A stretch of 64,000 nt of DNA from ZC4RG25 sp023428365 (GTDB lineage Bacteria > Pseudomonadota > Alphaproteobacteria > Rhizobiales > Hyphomicrobiaceae): the NCBI GenBank assembly GCA_050283925.1, contig JBNOAI010000012.1, forward strand, positions 173,857 through 237,856, read 5' to 3'. The first letter of the stretch is position 1. Every line of letters starts with the position of its first letter. This document shows positions 9,582-18,852 of the stretch, in pieces. Under the pieces are notes generated by a model, which did not search any database, had not been told where the DNA came from, and saw only the letters and a program-made list of their open reading frames with translations. A program made the translations under genes and the position numbers.

Positions 9582-9679
9582 GTGCTCCTCCTGCCGTTCT
9601 TATACAGGGATCGTTTCTGCCGCGATCCTTTATGCCGTCATCAACCTAGCCGAAACGCGCTAACTTCCAACAGGGGTGT

Positions 9680-10321
9680 TCAACGTCCCTGGGTCGCCAG
9701 AATGTGGACAGCGAAATATCCGAATACCCCCGCGAACGTCCAATCGATCGCACGCAGAACCCGTTTCCGTCCCTTCAGAAACCCGATCAGCTTCTCGGCT
9801 CCGAGGATCATAAGGATCGCGAACGGTAGGGTAAACACAACGTAAAACAGCCCAAGGAAAACCAATTTGCCCGCAGCATCCGGGTCGCCCGCACGAACAA
9901 ACTGCGGCAGGAACGTCACAAAGAACAGCACGACCTTCGGATTGGTGAGATTGACGCCGGCCCCAAGGAGCAGCGTTCGCAGGAACGGCTCACGACTGGG
10001 CTCCCCGACTTTTACATTTAACGCCGATCCGGACCGGATGGCGTCGACAGCCAGCCACAGAAGATAGACCGCCCCGACAATCTTAACGATTAGGAAGGCT
10101 GTTGTAGAGGCAGCCAAAAGCGCTGACAGCCCGATAGCCGCGAGCAGGGTGTGCACCACACAACCGATGGTCGCGCCAAGCATGGCAGCTATCCCCGATC
10201 GCCGCCCTCCGGAAATCGTCTTAGCCAAAAACAGGCTCATATCCGGACCGGGTGTGATGAACAAAATCGCACAGGCAAGGGCGTATGCGATGAGAACGCT
10301 CGTTTCAGGCACAAACGACAT
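9680..10321 (-). CDS. LysE/RhtB-family amino-acid exporter
   Basis: The product is 213 residues with about six membrane helices. It opens with a long hydrophobic segment (LIAYALACAILFITPGPDMS), which includes the family signature TPGPD. Further support is the pattern GVNLTNPKVVLFFVTFLPQFV in the middle. LysE/RhtB proteins export amino acids or related metabolites across the inner membrane. It lies about 100 bases upstream of pcaH on the same strand, but this is not good evidence that they share a transcript. The substrate cannot be told from sequence. Confidence 0.9.
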   Translation of the reverse strand: MSFVPETSVLIAYALACAILFITPGPDMSLFLAKTISGGRRSGIAAMLGATIGCVVHTLLAAIGLSALLAASTTAFLIVKIVGAVYLLWLAVDAIRSGSALNVKVGEPSREPFLRTLLLGAGVNLTNPKVVLFFVTFLPQFVRAGDPDAAGKLVFLGLFYVVFTLPFAILMILGAEKLIGFLKGRKRVLRAIDWTFAGVFGYFAVHILATQGR

Positions 10322-10435
10322 TGTCGCCCCTGCGTTAGCGGTATTCCGGCATTTGCCGGTCTTGAGATTAACCTAGGCTTAGCGCCTGCCCTGATAGCGT
10401 TTCAGGAGACCGGCTCAGACAAATCTGGCTTTTTC

Positions 10436-11302
10436 ATGCTGAATGGTGCGATCGGATCGAGCAAATCGAATTCGCTGATGAGCGAATATTCGGCGTTGCT
10501 CGGCGATGCCATTCTCAGGCATCGGGCGCGGACCGCCGAACATTCGGCGCGGATTGAGGCGGAACTGGCGGGCCGGGTCAAGTCCGAATTCATCGCCAAC
10601 ATGAGCCATGAACTGCGGACGCCGCTGAATACGGTGATCGGTTTTTCGAAGCTCTTGCGCGAGCATCAGCATCGCCGCCTGCAGGATCACGAGATCATAG
10701 AATACGCGGACCTCATCCACGATGCGGCCGGACATCTGCTCTCGGTCATCAACGATATTCTCGATATTTCCAAGATCCAGAGCGGCAAGTACACGCTGGA
10801 CAATCGCGAGCTCAACCTCGGCGACGTCGTGGAATCGACCTTGGCCGGTTTCCGCCCGTCAGCCGATGAGGCCGGTGTCCGCCTGGAATATCGGATCGAT
10901 CCCGCGATACAGCCAATCCGTGGTGACAGCGTCAAGATGCGCCAGATCATCACCAACATCGTCGGCAATGCTCTCAAATTCACGCACGAAGGCGGACGCG
11001 TCATGGTGGAAGCCGCTCGCATGACGACAGGTGGCGCGGCTCTTGTGGTGCGCGATACCGGTATCGGCATGAGCCAGGAAGAAATCACCATTGCGATGAT
11101 GCCCTTCGGTCAGGTGGACGGCACGCATTCGCGATGGCGGGAGGGGACAGGCCTCGGATTGCCGATTGCGAAGGCCTTGATCGAGCTTCATGGGGGCCGG
11201 CTGGAAATTCGCAGCCAGAAATCAAAAGGCACCGAGGTAGCGGTCATTTTGCCAGGAGGACACCAGGTGTCAGTCGCTGAAGGCCATGAGGCGGCTCTCT
11301 GA
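10436..11302 (+). CDS. Soluble sensor histidine kinase
   Basis: The product is 288 residues when begun at the ATG at 10436; the frame is open from 10151, but that part is antisense to the LysE gene. It has a HisKA phospho-acceptor box SHELRTPLNTVIGFSKLL (His58) and an HATPase domain with N box QIITNIVGNALKF, G1 DTGIGM and G2 GTGLGLPIA. No transmembrane segment or PAS domain is visible, only a short N-terminal helix of about 45 residues, so it is probably a cytosolic kinase. No response regulator gene is adjacent. The next gene (HerA type) follows directly, possibly in the same transcript. Confidence 0.88.
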   Translation: MLNGAIGSSKSNSLMSEYSALLGDAILRHRARTAEHSARIEAELAGRVKSEFIANMSHELRTPLNTVIGFSKLLREHQHRRLQDHEIIEYADLIHDAAGHLLSVINDILDISKIQSGKYTLDNRELNLGDVVESTLAGFRPSADEAGVRLEYRIDPAIQPIRGDSVKMRQIITNIVGNALKFTHEGGRVMVEAARMTTGGAALVVRDTGIGMSQEEITIAMMPFGQVDGTHSRWREGTGLGLPIAKALIELHGGRLEIRSQKSKGTEVAVILPGGHQVSVAEGHEAAL

Positions 11303-11327
11303 GCACGAACGACGAGGGCGCGGGGAG

Positions 11328-13301
11328 ATGACGATGCAGCTTGCCAACCTGGGAACGGGCCAGGACATTTGGACGACCGATCCGTCGATCGGCCGGATCG
11401 TGTCCGTGACAGGCTCCAAAGCAGTCGTGCTGTTGGATCACGCCAGCGATGGCCGCAGGCGGGGTCCGGAGCAACGTCCAGAAATGGGAACCCTGCTCGT
11501 CATCGAGCAAGCCAACACCGCCGTTCTGGCGATCGTCTCGGCGCTGAGCGTTCCCGTGCCTGCGCAGCGGGAGGGCGAAGGCGAGCTTTGGATCGCCGAA
11601 CTCGGTCTTGTCGGCGAACTGTGGAAGAGCATGGATGGCAGCACCGGCTCGTTCAATCGCGGCGTGACCACGTACCCGTCTCTGGGCGACCGGGTGCGCG
11701 TTGCGACCAAAGCTGAGCTGGAGATGGCGTTCTGCGGCGAGGCGGAAGGGACCGTACGCGTCGGTTGCCTTCGACAGGATGCCAGCATCTCGGCAATGAT
11801 CCGTGTCGACGATCTGCTCGGCAAACACTTCGCAATCCTCGGTACCACGGGCACCGGAAAGTCCTGCACAACGGCCCTGATCCTGCGTGCGATCCTGCAG
11901 CAGAACCCAGCGGCCCACATCGTGTTGCTGGACCCACACAACGAATATGCGTCCGCATTCACCGAGTGGGCCGAGGTGCTTTCGCCGCGCAACATGCAGC
12001 TTCCGTTCTGGCTGCTCACGTTCGAGGAAGCCGTCGAGGTGCTGATCGGCGACCCGCAAGGGCGGAAGTCCGAAGTCGAAATCCTTCAGGAGCTGATCCC
12101 GATCGCCAAGAGCCGCTACGCCCAGGGGCGCGCCAAGGAAGGCCACACCGGCCTGCGCCGTGGCGCATTGGACCCCGGACGCTTCACTGTCGATACGCCG
12201 GTTCCTTATCGCATCTCGGATCTCACCGCGCTCATCGACGAGCGGATGGGCAAGCTCGAGAACAAGCGCGACCTGCATCCCTACCGGCAGATCAAAACGC
12301 GCATCGACACCATCAGCCAGGATGCGCGCTATGCATTTATGTTCGGCTCTCTGACCGTCTACGACGGCATGGCGCAGATCCTTGGGCAGATCTTCCGCGT
12401 ACCCGTCAACAAGAAGCCGATCACCATTCTGGAGCTGACCGGCCTGCCGACGGAGATCGTGAACGTCGTCGTGTCCGTGCTGTGCCGGATGACGTTTGAC
12501 TTCGTACTCTGGAGCGAAGGTCAGGTGCCGGTGACGCTGGTGTGCGAGGAAGCGCACCGCTATGTGCCGGCCAACCCGAACATGGGGTTCGAGCCGTGCA
12601 AGCGCGCCATCGCCAAGATCGCCAAGGAAGGCCGCAAGTACGGCGCCTCCCTATGCATCGTGACCCAGCGCCCAGCCGAAATTGATCCGACCATTCTGTC
12701 TCAGTGCAACACCGTCTTTGCGCTGCGCATGTCGAATGATCGCGACCAGCAGATCGTCCAGTCTGCGGTGTCTGACACCGGCTCCGGCTTGCTGGAATTT
12801 CTCCCCGCCCTCGGTCAACGCGAAGCCATCGCCTTTGGCGACGGCGTGACATTGCCCGTACGTATCAAGTTCGATGAACTGCCGAAGACTGCACTGCCGC
12901 GCAGCTCGACCGCGCGCTTCAGCGAGAAGTGGCAGCATTCCGTGGGTGACGAAGGCTTCCTCGACATCATCGTCGAGCGCTGGCGGGCCTCCGGGGCGAG
13001 CGCCGACGCCGGCCAGAACCTGTCGATGCTGGCAGATTCTCTTGCGATACATGGCAGCCAAGAGGATGTGCAAAGCCAGGGTCATATCGACCCTCATTCA
13101 GCAGACGGCTCTCGCCTGGCCCAACCGAAGCAGAACCGCCGCTTCGACGGGTCCATGCGTCAGGAACCGGCTGCGGGTGCCCCCCGCGCGCAACCGTCCG
13201 TTCGCGGCGTTCCTCCGCCGCCGCCACCCGTTAGCGAGACCAGCCAACAGGCGGCCGATGCGTTGCGCTCTCTGCGCGACCGGCTGATGCATCGGCGCTG
13301 A
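11328..13301 (+). CDS. HerA/DUF87-type hexameric ATPase
   Basis: The product is about 657 residues. The ATG at 11328 has a GGGGAG-like ribosome site; an upstream start at 11286 would overlap the kinase gene. It carries an N-terminal HAS-barrel region (IGRIVSVTGSKAVVLLD), Walker A GTTGTGKSC (Lys178), Walker B LVCEEAHRY and an arginine-rich motor core ending about residue 540. The last 110 residues are low-complexity and proline-rich (PPPPPPV). HerA-like ATPases pump DNA, often with the nuclease NurA; no nurA is present here. Standalone members also occur in phage defence and DNA repair. The role in this organism is open. Confidence 0.85.
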   Translation: MTMQLANLGTGQDIWTTDPSIGRIVSVTGSKAVVLLDHASDGRRRGPEQRPEMGTLLVIEQANTAVLAIVSALSVPVPAQREGEGELWIAELGLVGELWKSMDGSTGSFNRGVTTYPSLGDRVRVATKAELEMAFCGEAEGTVRVGCLRQDASISAMIRVDDLLGKHFAILGTTGTGKSCTTALILRAILQQNPAAHIVLLDPHNEYASAFTEWAEVLSPRNMQLPFWLLTFEEAVEVLIGDPQGRKSEVEILQELIPIAKSRYAQGRAKEGHTGLRRGALDPGRFTVDTPVPYRISDLTALIDERMGKLENKRDLHPYRQIKTRIDTISQDARYAFMFGSLTVYDGMAQILGQIFRVPVNKKPITILELTGLPTEIVNVVVSVLCRMTFDFVLWSEGQVPVTLVCEEAHRYVPANPNMGFEPCKRAIAKIAKEGRKYGASLCIVTQRPAEIDPTILSQCNTVFALRMSNDRDQQIVQSAVSDTGSGLLEFLPALGQREAIAFGDGVTLPVRIKFDELPKTALPRSSTARFSEKWQHSVGDEGFLDIIVERWRASGASADAGQNLSMLADSLAIHGSQEDVQSQGHIDPHSADGSRLAQPKQNRRFDGSMRQEPAAGAPRAQPSVRGVPPPPPPVSETSQQAADALRSLRDRLMHRR

Positions 13302-13462
13302 TCGGCTTAGTGCCGGAGCAGTAACGATCCTTCGATATACAAAAACGACGCGCCTTGAGAGTGCTCGGGCGCGTTGGTAGATTGAAACCAGCAAGACTGC
13401 GGCAGCGTACCGGTCAGGCATCCGCTCCGGACGGACGAAGGCCGTGGGCGTAAGGAGTGTCG

Positions 13463-14902
13463 ATGAGCGGACTGTTCCCGGTGATCCTATCCGGTGGTTC
13501 CGGCACACGCCTATGGCCGTTGTCGCGCGCCATGTATCCCAAGCAATTCATCCGCTTCAACGGGGACGGCGAGAATTTGCTCGGCAAGACGCTGATGCGC
13601 CTGAAGCCGGAAGCCGGCTTTGCCGGCCCAACGATATTGTGCAACAGCGATCATCGCTTCCTGATCAAGGAGTGCCTGGAGCGTGCAGACCTAACGGCGC
13701 GCGCGCTCATTCTCGAGCCGGTCGCGCGCAATACGGCTGCAGCTGTTGCCGTCGGAGCCTTGAGCGCTCTCAGCGAGGATGCTGACGCTGTCCTGCTGGT
13801 CATGCCGTCCGACCACGTCATCGGCGACGAAGCGCGTTTTCTTTCAGCCGTGCGCCGCGCAAGTGACGCCGCAGCGTCCGGCCGCCTGGTGCTGTTCGGG
13901 ATCCAACCCGCGGAACCCCACACCGGCTACGGCTATATCAAGCGTGGACAATCGCTCGACGGCTTCGAGGGCGCTTTCAGGGTCGAAGCCTTCACCGAGA
14001 AGCCAGACGCCGCACTCGCTCAGCGATACATCGACGACGGCAGCTACTTCTGGAACAGCGGGATCTTCGTCCTTCACGCTCGCACGTTCCTCGATGAGCT
14101 GGCTCAACATGCTCCGACAATCCTGGAAGCCGCGCGGGGAGCTCTCGATAAAGCGACCGTCGATCTCGGATTTCTAAGGCTCGATCGCGAAGCGTTCGCG
14201 TCCTCACCCAGCATTTCCATTGATTACGCGGTGATGGAGAAGACCGACAAGGCGGCGATGATTCCCGTCGACATCGGATGGAACGACGTCGGTTCGTGGT
14301 CATCGCTGTGGGAACTGGCGCCGCATGACGCCCAGGGCAACTATGCTGGCGCCGAAGCGATCCTGGAGGACACCTCGGGATGCTACGTCCACAGCGACAA
14401 GTCGCTGGTAGCGACACTCGGCGTCGACAACCTGGTCATCGTCGACACGCCGGACGCGTTGCTCGTGGCCGACCGTTCACGAGCTCAGGACGTCTCGAAG
14501 ATCGTCGGTCAACTGAAAGCCAGCGGCCGCAAGGAGCATGAACAGCACCTGCGGAACTATCGCCCGTGGGGCTACTTCGAGACCCTATCGATCGGGCCGC
14601 GCTTCCAGGTGAAACTGCTGCACGTCAATCCCGGTGGCACACTTTCCTTGCAGATGCACCACCATAGATCGGAGCACTGGGTCGTCGTCCACGGAACCGC
14701 GAAGGTGACCGTAGGAGACAGCGAAACGCTGGTGCGCGAAAACGAGAGCGTCTACATCGTCGCCACGCAGTGGCACCGCCTGGAAAACCCGGGTCGCGTG
14801 CCGCTGGAGTTGATCGAAGTACAGATCGGCAGCTATCTCGGCGAGGACGACATCATCCGCTCAGGCGACGTCTATCACCGGGCTGCCGACGAAACGCGAT
14901 AA
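13463..14902 (+). CDS. Mannose-1-phosphate guanylyltransferase / mannose-6-phosphate isomerase
   Basis: A bifunctional type II enzyme of 479 residues. The ATG at 13463 is preceded by AAGGAG at 13452-13457; an upstream GTG at 13457 is less likely. The nucleotidyltransferase domain has GGSGTRLWPLSR near the N-terminus and FTEKPD; the C-terminal cupin isomerase domain has MHHHRSEHW and HGTAKVTVG. It makes GDP-mannose from fructose 6-phosphate via mannose 1-phosphate, feeding polysaccharide or glycan synthesis. Homologues are named manC, xanB, algA or cpsB depending on pathway. No polysaccharide genes flank it, so no symbol is given. Confidence 0.95.
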   Translation: MSGLFPVILSGGSGTRLWPLSRAMYPKQFIRFNGDGENLLGKTLMRLKPEAGFAGPTILCNSDHRFLIKECLERADLTARALILEPVARNTAAAVAVGALSALSEDADAVLLVMPSDHVIGDEARFLSAVRRASDAAASGRLVLFGIQPAEPHTGYGYIKRGQSLDGFEGAFRVEAFTEKPDAALAQRYIDDGSYFWNSGIFVLHARTFLDELAQHAPTILEAARGALDKATVDLGFLRLDREAFASSPSISIDYAVMEKTDKAAMIPVDIGWNDVGSWSSLWELAPHDAQGNYAGAEAILEDTSGCYVHSDKSLVATLGVDNLVIVDTPDALLVADRSRAQDVSKIVGQLKASGRKEHEQHLRNYRPWGYFETLSIGPRFQVKLLHVNPGGTLSLQMHHHRSEHWVVVHGTAKVTVGDSETLVRENESVYIVATQWHRLENPGRVPLELIEVQIGSYLGEDDIIRSGDVYHRAADETR

Positions 14903-14905
14903 GGC

Positions 14906-15070
14906 TTATTCGGCGGCCTTGGCGGCGCCACGCGCGATGCCGGACAGCTTCTTGAGGCGCTTGCGGACAGCGGGGGTATTCCCCTGCACGCGCGTTACCT
15001 TGGCGCGCGGAATCACGCGGCTGGCCTTCTTCTTCTGGGTCTCGACGTTTCTGGCCGAACGTTTCGACAT
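14906..15070 (-). CDS. Small, very basic conserved-looking protein (54 residues)
   Basis: An ATG at 15070 opens a 54-residue frame ending in TAA at 14906. The start reads MSKRSARNVETQKKKA and the end KRLKKLSGIARGAAKAAE. About one third of residues are Lys or Arg. A GGAG seven bases upstream of the ATG supports translation. Composition resembles a ribosomal or nucleic-acid-binding protein, but no family is recognised. It faces the convergent GDP-mannose enzyme gene with only three bases between stops. Confidence 0.6.
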   Translation of the reverse strand: MSKRSARNVETQKKKASRVIPRAKVTRVQGNTPAVRKRLKKLSGIARGAAKAAE

Positions 15071-15175
15071 CGGGGTGCTCCGGCATCTCGTGTTGTTGAG
15101 GTCGGACGCATGATGGCGACCGGGTCGCGACGGTTTATGCTAAGGCGGCCCCGGTGGCAAGCGTACGGGCGGCCG

Positions 15176-15700
15176 CTAGTTCATCAGAAATGAAACACCG
15201 AAGCCGGGCGCCAGGAAAACCCCTGCCCAAAGCAGGGACGACACCACGCTGCCAAGCAGAAACAGTCCGACCGGCATGGTAAGCATCCCAGCCACAACCG
15301 GCACGAACGGTCGCAACCCACCGACGAACTTGCCGATGATGATACTGAGGACACCCCAACGCTCGAACAGAACTTGGCCGCGAGGAATGAGTGCTGGATA
15401 CTTGGAGATCGGCCAGATCCGGCGAACGTCGTTCTTGAAGTACCGGCCGAGGCCATATGATAGGCAATCTCCGATCGCCGCGCCGGTGGCTCCTGCCAAC
15501 CAGATAGGCCAAAACTCTCCCCCGGAAGCGCTGTAAACCGCACCAATCCCGAGAAACAGGAACGTTGAGGGGACAAATAGCGAAACGAGGGCAATGCTTT
15601 CCGCAAAGCCCAATGCAAATACGACGGGGGCCGTCAGGTGCCCATTCTGCTGGACGAAAACCAGCGCGAAATCCCACCACTGCGATAACGTCTCGAGCAT
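15176..15700 (-). CDS. DedA-family membrane protein (copy 1)
   Basis: The product is 174 residues with about five hydrophobic segments. Family features are GDCLSYGLGRYF around residue 75 and GKFVGGLRPFVPVVAGM around 115-130, which holds the conserved arginine. DedA/SNARE-associated proteins are linked to undecaprenyl-phosphate and phospholipid flipping and to membrane-potential maintenance. A second DedA gene lies just upstream on the same strand, so this looks like an old tandem duplication that has diverged strongly. Confidence 0.9.
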   Translation of the reverse strand: MLETLSQWWDFALVFVQQNGHLTAPVVFALGFAESIALVSLFVPSTFLFLGIGAVYSASGGEFWPIWLAGATGAAIGDCLSYGLGRYFKNDVRRIWPISKYPALIPRGQVLFERWGVLSIIIGKFVGGLRPFVPVVAGMLTMPVGLFLLGSVVSSLLWAGVFLAPGFGVSFLMN

Positions 15701-15796
15701 CCCGTGCCCCTTTGGAGCCCCGCAACCGAAGCCGCGTTATTCAGCGCAGACGTGTCAGTGAGATGATAGTGCAGACCGCGTTAACAGCTCTTGCGT

Positions 15797-16327
15797 TCAA
15801 TTGCTGCCGAGGAACCACTGCATCCCGAACGCAGCAGGCCCCATGACGCCCGCAGCCCACAGGAACGCCGAGCTGACATTGGCGATCTGAAACGGGATCT
15901 GCTTCATCGCATACATTCCCGCAACCACCGGGATCACGGCACGCACCGGCCCGAAAAAGTGCCCCAAGAACACGCCGAAAACGCCATACTTGTCGAAGAA
16001 CTGCTGTCCCTTGGGGATCATCTGCGGGTACTTCGTGAATGGCCACATCGTATGGATGGAGTCCTTGAAGTACAGGCCGATCCAGTAGGACAGCGCATAT
16101 CCGAGCGATCCGCCGATCCCTGCGGCGAGCCATACGGGCCAGAAGCTGACGCCGCTCGCCCCGAGAAGTCCGGAAATTCCAACCAGGATGACTGTCGAGG
16201 GAACGACCAAAGACAGGAAGGCAAGACTTTCTGCGAACGCGAAAGCGAAGACGACCGGAATGATCCAACCCTGATTGTTCTTCGTGAATTCCAGGACCGC
16301 ATCTGCGTACTGCGAAAACATCTCCAT
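15797..16327 (-). CDS. DedA-family membrane protein (copy 2)
   Basis: The product is 176 residues with the same plan as the neighbouring copy. It carries GHFFGPVRAVIPVVAGM with the conserved Arg in the active-site-like loop. In the first loop the Asp seen in copy 1 (GDCLSY) is replaced (GYALSYWIG), which may matter because acidic residues in this region are needed in studied DedA proteins. About 96 bases separate it from copy 1 downstream, so a shared transcript is plausible. Function is inferred from the family. Confidence 0.9.
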   Translation of the reverse strand: MEMFSQYADAVLEFTKNNQGWIIPVVFAFAFAESLAFLSLVVPSTVILVGISGLLGASGVSFWPVWLAAGIGGSLGYALSYWIGLYFKDSIHTMWPFTKYPQMIPKGQQFFDKYGVFGVFLGHFFGPVRAVIPVVAGMYAMKQIPFQIANVSSAFLWAAGVMGPAAFGMQWFLGSN

Positions 16328-16400
16328 CAGCGTGCCCTGGTCCTTCCCCCTGATTGCCAGCGTTGAGCTAAGTACGTTCGGCCTTTGTTACAAGCCTCGA

Positions 16401-18239
16401 TTACGAGGAGGAACGGCCGTTATCAGGCAAACGCTCGCACCAGAACCGATACATGCCGTCGAATGTCCTCGGGTGAGCCCGCTCGTACTCCGCCCAGGCA
16501 GCAAGGCTGCCGGGCCAGGCATCGCCGGGATGTTGCTCAGCAAATGCGTTGCTCACCGACGGATCAAGCGTAAAGCCGCGGAACGCAAGGCCATTGGCAT
16601 CGAGGAACTTGCTGATATCGGCAATCGAGACGTGCTGTTCGCTTTCGTGCAGCAGCAGGTCACGGAATTCATTGAGCGCATAGAAATCACGGGAAATTTT
16701 CAGCTCGGAGCCAGGTGTTCCGTCCGGCCGTGCGAGTAGATCAGCGCGATAGGCGCGTGCGGTACGATCATCGCACCCTGCACCGGGATGGTCAGCAGCG
16801 GCGCGCAGATCACGGATATTGCTGCGCGAAGTTGAACTGTACAAGCCGATGTACATCAGCCCACCGGGCTTCAGCCGACCCAGCAGCTTGCGCCAGCCCT
16901 CCCACGGATCGGCCATGTGATGGAGCACGCCTACACATTCGATGATATCGAACGAGCGGTCCAACCGATCGAGATCGAGGATGTCGGCAACGAGAAACTC
17001 GACGTTCGAAACACCGAGCCGCGTGGCGGCGCTGGCCGCATAACCGAGACTGGCTGCCGAGATATCCGTCGCAAGCAGCTTGGCTTTCGGGCCATAAACA
17101 TATGACGCCTGCAACGCCTGCTTTCCGGTGCCCGCGCCCGCGATCAGAACGTCGAACGGGCCATCCATGAACGACAGGCGCGAACGGTCGACGAAGCGCG
17201 AGAGCACATTCTTCATTGCCGGGACTTGCGTGGCATGGAGGCTTTGCCAACGCGGATAGGGACTTGCCTCGTACTGAGACGCAACGCGGAGCGAGGTCTC
17301 GTCAGACAGCGGAACGAGACGCGGCAAACCGCTCTTCGCGGCCTGCTCGGCGGCGCGCCGTTCCAGTTCAGCGACGATGACATCGCGCAACGGCTTTGGC
17401 TTGATACCGCGACTGGCCTCCAGATCATCCAGAGAAAGAATGCTCTCCATCGGACGATAGAGCAGCAGCATGACGAGCTGCCGCCCGGCCTCCAGATCAC
17501 CAGCAAACAAAGTCGTTTTATCGAGCTCGATCTGCTCCAACGCCTGAAGCTCTTCGTCGGATTCAGCCCAGGCGTAATCGTTATTGCGGCATTGCGTCAG
17601 AAGAGCCAGCGCAAAGGCCGTGAGCGCACGATCCTCGAAGCGTCCCGGAGCGACATCGAGGAGGAGCACCCGCCGCAACGCCGTGAACACCCGCTCTAGC
17701 GCGGCCTCCATGACAACGCTGCGCTGCAGAGCGGTCAGCAACAAATCCGATTTCAGGATGTCCGACGTCCGATTGACGATCAGCTTACAGGCAACATCGG
17801 CCACCGCCTCCGTTGAAGCGGCTATGACGGCGCCGCGAAACTCCTGAGACGTCGCAACCAGATGCTTGAGGGCTGCTTCCGCTACCGGCTGAGCATCGGC
17901 GACGTCGTATCCGAGCGCCGCTTTGAGGCCGAACGGCTCCAGCCGGCTCGCATCCTCGATAACGAACCTGCCGAGAAGCCGAGACAGCCGCCGCGCGGCA
18001 TCGTCGTGGTCCGGCTTCAGACGCAACACCTGCGTTAGCTCGACCGTCGCTTCCTCGATTTCGCCGAGCGCGGCGAGCACGGCCGCATACTCGAAATGCA
18101 GTTGCACATTGCGCCGGTCGTGGCGAACCGCCTCCGCATAGGCGGCGCGTGCGCCCATCAGGTCATCCGTTTGCATTGCGCGCCGGGCGAGCGCGGCCCA
18201 ATCCTGACGTGCGGCCGGCCTGCGGGTAGGGGAATTCAT
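16401..18239 (-). CDS. TPR-repeat SAM-dependent methyltransferase
   Basis: The product is 612 residues. The first 110 or so contain tetratricopeptide-like helices (AYAEAVRHDRRNVQLHFEYA). A middle helical part follows. A class I methyltransferase domain lies at about 360-480, with SAM motif I DVLIAGAGTGKQAL, an acidic ATDISAASL motif, ADILDLDRLD and IIECVGVLHHMADP. Proteins of this layout are common in Alphaproteobacteria, but their substrates are mostly unknown. Twelve bases separate it from the preceding lipoprotein gene, suggesting co-transcription. The target cannot be inferred. Confidence 0.88.
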   Translation of the reverse strand: MNSPTRRPAARQDWAALARRAMQTDDLMGARAAYAEAVRHDRRNVQLHFEYAAVLAALGEIEEATVELTQVLRLKPDHDDAARRLSRLLGRFVIEDASRLEPFGLKAALGYDVADAQPVAEAALKHLVATSQEFRGAVIAASTEAVADVACKLIVNRTSDILKSDLLLTALQRSVVMEAALERVFTALRRVLLLDVAPGRFEDRALTAFALALLTQCRNNDYAWAESDEELQALEQIELDKTTLFAGDLEAGRQLVMLLLYRPMESILSLDDLEASRGIKPKPLRDVIVAELERRAAEQAAKSGLPRLVPLSDETSLRVASQYEASPYPRWQSLHATQVPAMKNVLSRFVDRSRLSFMDGPFDVLIAGAGTGKQALQASYVYGPKAKLLATDISAASLGYAASAATRLGVSNVEFLVADILDLDRLDRSFDIIECVGVLHHMADPWEGWRKLLGRLKPGGLMYIGLYSSTSRSNIRDLRAAADHPGAGCDDRTARAYRADLLARPDGTPGSELKISRDFYALNEFRDLLLHESEQHVSIADISKFLDANGLAFRGFTLDPSVSNAFAEQHPGDAWPGSLAAWAEYERAHPRTFDGMYRFWCERLPDNGRSSS

Positions 18240-18251
18240 GACGGACTCGCT

Positions 18252-18701
18252 TTATGCTTTGCAGCGACGTTTCATTTCAGCAGCCAACTCGCGCGAAACT
18301 TCTGCGCCGAGCATCATGCCACGCGAGACCTGGGCTGGGCTGAGCTGGTTGGAACCAGGGCCACGCAGCGTCGCCGCCGCGCTGTCGGCTTCGCGGCGAC
18401 CGATCGCAAGCTCATCGCAGGACAGTTCCCGTTTGCGGGTCTTGAACGCAAATAACCGGACGCCAGAGGCATAGGCTGCCGGCGTCGGGGTCTCGCGCAC
18501 CCAGTTGCGCTGCTTATCGCTCATAATGGCATGCAGCGCCGCGCCGCGCTGATCGATGCAATGCTTGGAATCGTCGACGCACGACAGCCCGACCGGCGGC
18601 GCATCCGAATCGAGACCGCCAGTGCATGCGGCCGCGCCGACGGCCGCTCCAAGAGCCGCCAGGCAGCACAGCACTTGGCGCGCGGCCAACATCGAGATCA
18701 T
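18252..18701 (-). CDS. Probable lipoprotein of unknown function
   Basis: Starting from the ATG at 18701 the product is 149 residues. It begins MISMLAARQVLCCLAALGAA and continues to a possible lipobox cysteine (GAAACTGG), so it is probably exported and lipidated; a simple signal peptide is the alternative. The frame is open to 18809, but the earlier start would bury the signal. Several cysteines (SCVDDSKHCID, RRCKA) could form disulfides in the periplasm. It precedes the TPR-methyltransferase gene by 12 bases. No known domain is recognised. Confidence 0.65.
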   Translation of the reverse strand: MISMLAARQVLCCLAALGAAVGAAACTGGLDSDAPPVGLSCVDDSKHCIDQRGAALHAIMSDKQRNWVRETPTPAAYASGVRLFAFKTRKRELSCDELAIGRREADSAAATLRGPGSNQLSPAQVSRGMMLGAEVSRELAAEMKRRCKA

Positions 18702-18852
18702 GCTTCGCCCTCTTGTGAAGATCCCGCCGAGCCCATAGAACCCAGGAATGGCGGCGATGTGGCGCGGTTGCGCGCCATCGATACAGCATCGCCCGTCCGA
18801 CGCAAACACCCGAGCGCACGCTTAAGGCGGCCTACTCACGAGGAAACGAGCC

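Noticed and set aside
10151..10435. Upstream extension of the histidine kinase
   Set aside because: It is mostly antisense to the LysE-type gene and has no domain; the ATG at 10436 fits better.
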